Shown here: positions 1 through 5,491 of the stretch, in pieces
How positions within the stretch are numbered: position 1 is the stretch's first letter
Layout of the letters: each line of letters starts with the position of its first letter
Program-made: the position numbers and the translations under genes
The notes under the pieces: model-generated
Told to the model about the DNA's origin: nothing
The model's database searches: none
Seen by the model: the letters and a program-made list of their open reading frames with translations, nothing else
Assembly (NCBI GenBank): GCA_021780705.1
Contig: JAJXYG010000130.1
Coordinates: 1-5,491 of the forward strand
Direction of reading: 5' to 3'
Source of the DNA: Bacteroidota bacterium
GTDB lineage: Bacteria > Bacteroidota > Bacteroidia > Chitinophagales > Chitinophagaceae
DNA: 5,491 bases

Positions 1-3000
1 GAAATTCCTTCCGGGTTCACCCAGGATGATGGCGTTGCCCCCGGTCATGTATTCGCAGCCGTGATCTCCCACACCTTCCACCACTACATTAGCCCCTGAA
101 TTGCGCACGCAAAAGCGTTCTCCGGCTTTACCCCTGATGTAGGCCTCTCCTGAGGTAGCTCCATAAAAAGCCACATTCCCGATAATGATATTTTCTTCCG
201 GAACGAACTGGGAGTCTTTGGGAGGATAGACGATCAGTTTAGCCCCACTTAACCCCTTGCCGAAATAATCATTGGCATCGCCTTCCAGTTCCAGGGTCAC
301 CCCACGGGTATTGAAGGCCGCAAAACTCTGGCCGGCCGTACCCTTGAATTTAAAATGGATGGTATCCTCGGGCAGCCCTGCGGCTCCCCGTTTCTTGGTA
401 ATCTCGTTGGAAAGAATGGTCCCGGTAGTCCGGTCCGTATTCTGGATCTTGAAGGATTGGGTCACCTTCTGTCCCAGTTCAATAGCTGGTTTGGCTGCCT
501 CAAGCAGTTTCCAGTCCAGCACCTCTGCCAGGCCATGGTCCTGTTCCTCACACTTGAATAATCCGGTATACTGGGAAATGGGCTCCTTGTACAGAATCGG
601 GGAGAGATCCAGTTTGCTGTATTTGGGATGGGTGATTCCTTCCCTTTTTTCCAAAAATTCCACCTGGCCCACCATTTCATCTACGGTCCTGAAGCCCAAT
701 TCGGCCATGATTTCCCGGAGTTCCTGGGTCAGGAACTTAAACAGGTTGACCACATAGTCCGCCTGACCACTGAATCTTTTACGCAGTTCAGGATCCTGGG
801 TGGCTACCCCTACAGGACAGGTGTTGAGATGGCATTTTCTCATCATAATACAACCTTCCGTTACCAGGGCAGCTGTAGCCACCCCCCATTCTTCTGCCCC
901 AAGAAGGGTTGCAATGGCAATATCGCGACCGGTCTTCAACTGTCCGTCAGTTTGAACGACCACCCTGCTGCGCAGTTTATTTTTCACCAGGGTCTGGTGG
1001 GTCTCTGCCAGTCCCAATTCCCAGGGCAGCCCTGCATGTTTGACTGAACTTATCGGGGAAGCACCCGTACCGCCATCATGGCCTGATATCAGGATGACAT
1101 CGGCCTTTGCCTTCGCCACTCCCGCTGCAATAGTACCTACTCCTGCCTTGGAAACCAGTTTTACATTGATCCGGGCTTTCCGGTTGGCATTCTTCAGGTC
1201 AAAAATGAGCTGGGCCAGGTCTTCAATAGAATAAATATCGTGATGAGGCGGGGGAGAAATCAGTCCTACCCCTGCAGTAGAATGCCTTACCCTTCCAATC
1301 CATTCATCTACCTTATGACCGGGCAATTGCCCTCCTTCCCCGGGCTTGGCACCCTGGGCCATTTTGATCTGCAATTCATCAGCTTCGGTCAGATAAAGAC
1401 TGGTTACCCCAAACCGTGCAGAGGCTACCTGTTTGATCGCACTCCTCATTGAATCCCCGTTGGGTAATTTCTGATAACGAACCTCATCTTCCCCTCCCTC
1501 ACCGGTATTGCTCTTGCCGCCGAGGCGGTTCATGGCAATGGCAAGGGTCGTATGGGCCTCCCAGGAGATGGATCCAAAGGACATCGCCCCGGTTGCAAAT
1601 CTTCTGTAGATATTTTCTGCCGGTTCCACTTCGTCGATAGAGATGGAAGGCCTGTTAACCTTGAACTGCAACAGACTTCTCAGGGTCGCTGCCTTCTCGG
1701 TCTGTTCATTGACCAGCTTTGAATATTTTTTAAATACCCCGTAATCATTCCTGCGGGTGGCATGCTGCAGCAGGTGGATGGTCTGGGGGTTGAATAGGTG
1801 GTATTCCCCTTTTCTTTTCCATTGGTAGAGTCCCCCGACGGTAAGCCGGTCGGATGGAATATCCTTCTTGCTAAAGGCGAAAGAATGTTTGATCAGGGAT
1901 TCCGCCGCAATTTCATCAAGTCCCATACCCTGGATTCTTGAGGTAGCCCCGGTAAAGTATTTATCAATTACGGACTGGTTGATTCCGATGATCTCAAAGA
2001 TTTGTGCACCCTGATAGGATTGCAGGGTGGATATGCCCATTTTGGAGAAGACCTTCAATAGCCCGTTGTTGACCGCTTTCACATAATTCTTCTTAAGCTG
2101 GTTGGCATCCAGTTCGGTCTCCATTTTTCCGGACAATTTCATATCCCGGATGGTGGACAGGGCCAGGTAGGGGTTGATGGCTGTGGCGCCAAATCCTACC
2201 AGGCAGGCAAAATGATGCACTTCCCATACGTCTCCTGCTTCCACGACCAGGCCTACCTGACCTCGTAGTCCTTTTCGGATCAGGTGATGGTGTACCGCTG
2301 CTACGGCAAGCAGGGATGGAATAGGGGCATGTTCACTGTCAATGGCGCGGTCTGAAAGGATCAGTACCTCAAAACCGTCCATGACGGCATCCACGGCATA
2401 ACGACACAGCCTTTCTATCCCTCTTTGCAGGGATCCCGGTTTGCCGTCAGCCATGAAGTAGGTCTGCAAGGTTTTGGCCTGAAATATCCCGGTATCAATA
2501 CTTCGGATTTTTTCCAACTCATGGTTGGAAAGCACCGGATGCTTCAGGGCCACGCAATGACAGGACAGTGGATTTTCCTCCAGGATGTTTCCATTATTGC
2601 CCACAAAATTGGCCAGGGACATCACCAGTTTTTCCCGGATCGGGTCGATCGGAGGGTTGGTTACCTGGGCGAACAGCTGCTTGAAATAGCTGCTCAGGTG
2701 CTGGGGTTCATTGCTCAGTACCGCCAGGGGCACGTCACTTCCCATGGAGCCTATGGGTTCCTTGCCGGTTAAGGCCATGGGGGCAATCAGTACCTCCAGA
2801 TCTTCGGTGGTATATCCAAATGCCTTTTGATATTTAAAAACCTGCTGGTGTTCCAAATGGGTAAACATGACCCTGGGTTCCGGCAATTCTTCCATCCGGA
2901 TCTGGTATTTGTTTATCCATTCTCCATAGGGTTTTTGGGTGCAAATCTTTTGTTTGATCTCTTCATCACTAATGATACGGCCCTGTTCCAGGTCCACCAC

Positions 3001-4233
3001 AAACATCTTACCGGGTTGAAGTCTTCCTTTTTCCTTTACCAGTTTGGGATCCACAGGAAGTACCCCGGTTTCAGAAGCCATGATTACCCGGTCATCGGTA
3101 GTGATGCAATAACGCGATGGCCTCAGGCCATTGCGGTCCAGGGTGGCTCCGATGGTCTTTCCATCAGTGAAAGAGATGGAGGCCGGGCCGTCCCATGGCT
3201 CCATGAAGGAGGCATGGAATTCATAGAAGGCCTTCTTCACAGGATCCATCTGGTCATTGCCATCCCAAGCCTCCGGAATCAGCATCATCATGACATGGGG
3301 CAGAGACCTTCCACACAGGGTCAGCAATTCAATCATATTGTCCAGCGAGGCAGAATCGGACTGGCCCTTGTTCACAATGGGCAGGAGCATCTCCATTTCT
3401 TCCTTGGTGAAGTATTGTGATACAAATCCCATCTGGCTGGTCTGGAGCCAGTTTAAATTTCCCTGCAGGGTATTGATTTCTCCGTTGTGGGCGATATACC
3501 GGAAGGGCTGGGCCAATTTCCAGGAAGGAAAGGTATTGGTGGCAAACCGGGAGTGGATCAGTCCGAATGCCGATACTATCTTTTTGTTGCTCAGGTCCGG
3601 GAAATAATGCCGCACCTGCAGGCTGGTCAGCTGACCTTTATAGATAATGGTCTTGTAGGAAAGTGACGCTACATAAAATCCGATAGGATCTTTTTTTACG
3701 GTATTGTTGATCGTATGGGTAGCATAGTTCCTAAGGACAAATAACTTTCTTTCAAATTCAAGCGGGTTGTTGATATGGTCGGGGCAGGCGATAAATACCT
3801 GTTCCATTTCAGGTTCCACCGAAAGGGCTGTCAGCCCGATATCCTCGGTATTCACCGGTACCCTGCGGTACCCCATGACCTCAAGGCCCAGGGTTTCCGC
3901 CGACCGATTGAAAATGTCACGGCATTCTTCCCTGAGGCGGATGTCTTTGGGAAAGAAAAGTACCCCAACCCCGTATTTGCCATAGGCGGGCAGATGGATA
4001 CCCAGTTTAATGCATTCATCAAAGAAGAACTCATGCGGAATCTGTATCAGTATTCCCGCACCATCCCCGGTATTGTTTTCACAACCGCAAGCTCCCCGGT
4101 GCTCCATATTTTCCAGGATCGTCAGTGCATCTGATACAATCTGGTGGCTCTTATGGCTCTTGATATTGGCAATAAAGCCGATACCACATGCATCATGCTC
4201 ATATTCCGGAGCGTATAAACCTTTTCTTTTCAT
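1..4233 (-). CDS. gltB: Glutamate synthase (GOGAT) large subunit, C-terminus beyond the left edge
   Basis: This is the large subunit of glutamate synthase, which moves the amide nitrogen of glutamine to 2-oxoglutarate to give two glutamates in the cytoplasm. I translated the minus strand from ATG at 4233 and found one open frame of 1411 codons to position 1. Family enzymes are about 1500 residues, so some 90-100 C-terminal residues are missing. Residues 1-15 look like a propeptide before the nucleophile Cys16 (DACGIGF). The class II glutaminase domain (about 16-430) has [12 protein letters not shown] at 227-238, HNGEINT at 249-255 and SDSASLDN at 292-299. The central domain (about 450-710) includes ILSDRA. 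The FMN/2-oxoglutarate barrel (about 780-1160) shows GAMSFGSIS from 882, [14 protein letters not shown] and HDGGTGASP. Cys1128, Cys1134 and Cys1139 (CX5CX4[10 protein letters not shown]) should bind the 3Fe-4S cluster. The GXGXG helix follows, with GKGLSG at 1325-1330, and is cut at F1411. No frameshift or lost key residue was seen. No Shine-Dalgarno sequence precedes the start. gltD would be expected downstream, outside the window. Confidence 0.97.
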   Translation of the reverse strand, partial: MKRKGLYAPEYEHDACGIGFIANIKSHKSHQIVSDALTILENMEHRGACGCENNTGDGAGILIQIPHEFFFDECIKLGIHLPAYGKYGVGVLFFPKDIRLREECRDIFNRSAETLGLEVMGYRRVPVNTEDIGLTALSVEPEMEQVFIACPDHINNPLEFERKLFVLRNYATHTINNTVKKDPIGFYVASLSYKTIIYKGQLTSLQVRHYFPDLSNKKIVSAFGLIHSRFATNTFPSWKLAQPFRYIAHNGEINTLQGNLNWLQTSQMGFVSQYFTKEEMEMLLPIVNKGQSDSASLDNMIELLTLCGRSLPHVMMMLIPEAWDGNDQMDPVKKAFYEFHASFMEPWDGPASISFTDGKTIGATLDRNGLRPSRYCITTDDRVIMASETGVLPVDPKLVKEKGRLQPGKMFVVDLEQGRIISDEEIKQKICTQKPYGEWINKYQIRMEELPEPRVMFTHLEHQQVFKYQKAFGYTTEDLEVLIAPMALTGKEPIGSMGSDVPLAVLSNEPQHLSSYFKQLFAQVTNPPIDPIREKLVMSLANFVGNNGNILEENPLSCHCVALKHPVLSNHELEKIRSIDTGIFQAKTLQTYFMADGKPGSLQRGIERLCRYAVDAVMDGFEVLILSDRAIDSEHAPIPSLLAVAAVHHHLIRKGLRGQVGLVVEAGDVWEVHHFACLVGFGATAINPYLALSTIRDMKLSGKMETELDANQLKKNYVKAVNNGLLKVFSKMGISTLQSYQGAQIFEIIGINQSVIDKYFTGATSRIQGMGLDEIAAESLIKHSFAFSKKDIPSDRLTVGGLYQWKRKGEYHLFNPQTIHLLQHATRRNDYGVFKKYSKLVNEQTEKAATLRSLLQFKVNRPSISIDEVEPAENIYRRFATGAMSFGSISWEAHTTLAIAMNRLGGKSNTGEGGEDEVRYQKLPNGDSMRSAIKQVASARFGVTSLYLTEADELQIKMAQGAKPGEGGQLPGHKVDEWIGRVRHSTAGVGLISPPPHHDIYSIEDLAQLIFDLKNANRKARINVKLVSKAGVGTIAAGVAKAKADVILISGHDGGTGASPISSVKHAGLPWELGLAETHQTLVKNKLRSRVVVQTDGQLKTGRDIAIATLLGAEEWGVATAALVTEGCIMMRKCHLNTCPVGVATQDPELRKRFSGQADYVVNLFKFLTQELREIMAELGFRTVDEMVGQVEFLEKREGITHPKYSKLDLSPILYKEPISQYTGLFKCEEQDHGLAEVLDWKLLEAAKPAIELGQKVTQSFKIQNTDRTTGTILSNEITKKRGAAGLPEDTIHFKFKGTAGQSFAAFNTRGVTLELEGDANDYFGKGLSGAKLIVYPPKDSQFVPEENIIIGNVAFYGATSGEAYIRGKAGERFCVRNSGANVVVEGVGDHGCEYMTGGNAIILGEPGRNF

Positions 4234-4283
4234 ATTTGCATTAAAATAATCAATCGTTTAACTCAATCCATTCGTATTTCTCT

Positions 4284-4302
4284 ATAATCCTTAAGGGATT
4301 AT
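4284..4302. repeat. Perfect 7-bp inverted repeat close to the gltB start
   Basis: ATAATCC and GGATTAT arms flank a 5-base spacer (TTAAG). It lies 50 to 69 bases upstream of the gltB ATG, so it would fall in the leader RNA or at the promoter depending on the transcription start. It may be a protein-binding site or a small hairpin. No known operator consensus was recognised. Confidence 0.5.
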
Positions 4303-4322
4303 TGAAGAAAAATTGCCTAAAA

Positions 4323-4344
4323 ATTATTTTTCAAGAAAAATAAT
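4323..4344. repeat. Perfect 10-bp inverted repeat in the gltB upstream region
   Basis: On the plus strand the arms are ATTATTTTTC and GAAAAATAAT, perfectly complementary and separated by AA. The repeat lies about 90 bp upstream of the gltB ATG and about 190 bp after the ygiD stop. It could be an operator for a dimeric regulator of gltB. Alternatively, since the minus-strand reading is followed directly by TTTTT, it could be a weak AT-rich terminator hairpin for the ygiD transcript. AT-rich sequence makes chance palindromes more likely, but ten matched pairs is long. Confidence 0.6.
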
Positions 4345-4388
4345 GAAAGTTTAACCTTTCGAAATTATTCCTTCACAATGGGGGTAGG

Positions 4389-4422
4389 AAAACATAAATT
4401 AGCCGTTTCTACAATCCGCAAA
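4389..4422 (-). promoter_or_regulatory. Weak candidate promoter for gltB
   Basis: On the minus strand TTTG (4422-4419) is followed after 22 bases by TATGTTTT (4396-4389), which has one mismatch to the Bacteroidota -7 consensus TAnnTTTG. This would give a leader of about 150 nucleotides containing both larger inverted repeats. Another one-mismatch -7 match, TAATTTTT, overlaps the end of the 4323-4344 repeat, so the choice is not firm. Confidence 0.22.
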
Positions 4423-4523
4423 TTAGGGATTTTTCCTTAAAATGCAGCAGGGTAAAGGATTCTTGGGTTGTTAATTTACAATGTCCAACCAGTGGGTTTC
4501 CGCCCCTTCCCCGGGGTGGCAGG

Positions 4524-4538
4524 AACCCGGGCCGGGTT
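4524..4538 (-). terminator. Possible weak hairpin at the ygiD stop codon
   Basis: AACCCGG and CCGGGTT arms surround a single base and overlap the TAA stop. In RNA this could fold as a 5-bp stem with a 5-base loop. No T-run follows on the minus strand, so it is not a standard intrinsic terminator. A second palindrome, CCCCGGGG, lies at 4509-4516. The call is speculative. Confidence 0.18.
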
Positions 4539-5367
4539 AATGAAGGAGTACGGAGGTCATGGTCAGCGAACCCGCCAGGAGCGAGTCATTAAAAAGGGTA
4601 GCCTGGTCTGCCTCCTCCTGGAGCCCCAAGGTATATAAAAGCGGGAAATAATGATCCGGGGTGGGTATGGCCAGCTTTGCCTGGGGACCTATTTTTTCGT
4701 ACGCAATCAGCTCGTCATGGCGTCTTTCCAGAATGTCCTTTTTAAAGGTCTCGTTCATCTCTGCAGCCCAGTCAAAGCCAAAAGGTTCATTGATCCTGTC
4801 GAAGGAGAGCAACCTGAGGTTATGAACCATATTGCCGCTTCCTATAATAAGTACTCCTTTCTTTCTAAGAAAGGCCAGTTCTTTAGCCAGTTGATAATGA
4901 TAGGCTCCGTCCTTGGTAAAATCTATGCTCATCTGGAGCACGGGGATTTTCGCTTCCGGATACATATTTCTGATGATCGTCCAGGCACCGTGGTCCAGTC
5001 CCCAGTCATGGTCTTCCACCACCTCGGTGGAATGGATGGCGGCCACAGTTTCCCGGGCCAGGTCCGGACTGCCCGGAGCAGGATATTGCACCTCATATAG
5101 CGCTCCTGGAAATCCTCCAAAATCATGGATGGTGGGCGGGAAATCCATTGCGGTAATACGGGTACCTCGGGTGAGCCAGTGGGCAGAGACTACCAAAACG
5201 GCGGTCGGCACCGGAAGGGTTCTGCCCAGAGAAGCCCAGGTTTCACTGAACTGATTGTGTTCAATCCCGTTCATGGGGGACCCATGGCCCATAAAAAGCA
5301 CCGGCATCTTTTCTGCATTCCATTGAAGGTTCCGGGTAAATTCCCTGAAGCTTTTAAGTGATTCCAT
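4537..5367 (-). CDS. ygiD: LigB-family extradiol dioxygenase, YgiD-like (4,5-DOPA dioxygenase type)
   Basis: This is a cytoplasmic metal-dependent ring-opening dioxygenase of the LigB superfamily, closest in pattern to E. coli YgiD, which cleaves L-DOPA at the 4,5 position in vitro. Numbering from ATG at 5367 (276 residues, close to the E. coli length), the predicted metal ligands are His28 (FMGHGSPMN), His63 (SAHWLTRGT), His182 (GSGNMVHNLR) and His239 (PTPDHYFPLLY). Their spacing of 35, 119 and 57 residues nearly matches my recollection of E. coli YgiD. Other family signatures are PPTIHDFGGFP, YPAPGSPDLA, WGLDHGAW (probable catalytic His126) and a C-terminal GSLTMTSV. The frame also opens at TTG 5391 (284 residues). 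That TTG is the last three bases of a TAAATTTG promoter element, so I prefer the ATG. A further ATG at 5307, just before PVLFMGHG, would give 256 residues. The stop is TAA at 4537-4539. The gene is co-oriented with gltB but about 300 bp away, so a shared operon is doubtful. The natural substrate is unknown. Confidence 0.93.
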   Translation of the reverse strand: MESLKSFREFTRNLQWNAEKMPVLFMGHGSPMNGIEHNQFSETWASLGRTLPVPTAVLVVSAHWLTRGTRITAMDFPPTIHDFGGFPGALYEVQYPAPGSPDLARETVAAIHSTEVVEDHDWGLDHGAWTIIRNMYPEAKIPVLQMSIDFTKDGAYHYQLAKELAFLRKKGVLIIGSGNMVHNLRLLSFDRINEPFGFDWAAEMNETFKKDILERRHDELIAYEKIGPQAKLAIPTPDHYFPLLYTLGLQEEADQATLFNDSLLAGSLTMTSVLLH

Positions 5368-5388
5368 ATTACCAGATTTTATCTCATT

Positions 5389-5396
5389 CAAATTTA
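5389..5396 (-). promoter_or_regulatory. Candidate Bacteroidota -7 promoter element for the ygiD-like gene
   Basis: Read on the minus strand this is TAAATTTG, an exact match to the TAnnTTTG -7 consensus used by the main sigma factor of Bacteroidota. It ends 21 bases before the ATG at 5367, which would leave a leader of about 15 nucleotides. No clear TTG or TTTG -33 element sits at the usual distance upstream, so the promoter is supported by one half only. The element overlaps the TTG that would otherwise be the longest start of the gene. Confidence 0.5.
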
Positions 5397-5491
5397 CGAT
5401 CCTCCCCGGTTCCGGGAATTGAGCAGAGGCAAGAAATCTGGTTGATTTGGATCAATTGGGTGATCCGTTTTCGGTATTTATTTTCCCTTCT
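5397..5491. other. Upstream flank of the ygiD-like gene, no gene assigned
   Basis: Both strands were read. On the minus strand two frames are open from the right edge: one stops at 5452 and the other at 5384. Either could be the tail of a gene starting outside the window, but the residues show no recognisable family. Apart from the short palindrome at 5405-5416 I see nothing I can name here. Confidence 0.4.
5405..5416. repeat. Short GC-rich inverted repeat upstream of the ygiD-like gene
   Basis: CCCGG and CCGGG arms of 5 bp are separated by TT. The repeat lies 8 bases upstream of the TAAATTTG element, where the -33 to -7 spacer would be. That position would suit a repressor site, but the arms are short and such a repeat can arise by chance in GC-rich sequence. 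No regulator gene is visible nearby. Confidence 0.25.

Larger units (their letters stand above)
4234..4536. other. Intergenic region between the ygiD-like gene and gltB
   Basis: This stretch of about 300 bp holds no supportable gene. The part next to the ygiD stop (about 4501-4536) is GC-rich with palindromic CCCGGG-type sequence, while about 4234-4440 is strongly AT-rich. The AT-rich part should contain the gltB promoter and leader. It carries perfect inverted repeats at 4323-4344 and 4284-4302 and a 5-bp-arm one at 4345-4360. The gltB start is preceded by AT-rich sequence (AATGCAAAT) with no Shine-Dalgarno match, as is usual in Bacteroidota. Confidence 0.7.

Noticed and set aside
272..757. 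Plus-strand open frame of 161 codons.
   Set aside because: It is antisense to the end of the FMN-domain region and the GXGXG part of gltB, whose minus-strand frame matches the family throughout. The plus-strand translation is low-complexity (Ser/Pro/Trp-rich) and resembles no known protein.
2827..3420. Plus-strand open frame of 197 codons, the longest one antisense to gltB.
   Set aside because: It mirrors well-conserved GltB glutaminase and central-domain sequence. Its translation is rich in His, Phe and Gln with no family signature, as expected of an antisense shadow.
1..4233. Possible disruption of gltB by a frameshift or premature stop.
   Set aside because: Line-by-line translation gives one uninterrupted frame with recognisable family motifs from Cys16 to the left edge. 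The missing C-terminus is due only to the window boundary.
4651..5254. Plus-strand open frames opposite the dioxygenase gene (149 and 113 codons).
   Set aside because: They lie antisense to recognisable YgiD motifs, including the metal-binding histidines, and have no credible product of their own.
5384..5491. Minus-strand frame open from the right edge to a TGA at 5384 (36 codons), as a possible gene end.
   Set aside because: It is too short, shows no recognisable sequence and would run through the candidate ygiD promoter. Another frame in the same stretch is also open, so neither can be supported.

Overview
The window holds two genes, both on the minus strand. They are a long glutamate synthase large-subunit gene (gltB) that runs off the left edge, and upstream of it an extradiol dioxygenase of the LigB/YgiD family. 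The source is probably a member of the Bacteroidota. Neither gene has a clear Shine-Dalgarno sequence, and the leaders are A/T-rich. An exact match to the Bacteroidota -7 promoter consensus (TAnnTTTG) lies just upstream of the dioxygenase. This assignment is an inference from sequence style, not from a database search.

Layout from right to left, in the direction of transcription. Positions 5397-5491 are non-coding or too short to assign. A TAAATTTG promoter element lies at 5389-5396, with a short GC-rich palindrome just upstream at 5405-5416. The ygiD-like gene occupies 5367-4537, with an alternative TTG start at 5391. A gap of about 300 bp (4536-4234) follows. It is GC-rich next to the ygiD stop and strongly AT-rich towards gltB, and it carries several perfect inverted repeats. 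gltB starts at 4233 and stays open in one frame for 1411 codons to position 1, so its C-terminus of roughly 90-100 residues lies outside the window.

GltB is the glutamine-hydrolysing and 2-oxoglutarate-aminating subunit of glutamate synthase (GOGAT), the core enzyme of ammonium assimilation together with glutamine synthetase. All expected landmarks are present: the N-terminal nucleophile Cys, the amidotransferase motifs, the central domain, the FMN/2-oxoglutarate barrel, three iron-sulfur cysteines and most of the GXGXG helix. The small subunit gltD would be expected just beyond the left edge. The dioxygenase has all four predicted metal-binding histidines, but its physiological substrate cannot be read from sequence. 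No functional link between the two genes is evident.

I found no RNA genes, mobile elements, CRISPR arrays or novel multi-gene system. This is ordinary chromosomal housekeeping sequence. The points worth a second look are the palindromes in the gltB leader and the start and promoter of the dioxygenase gene.
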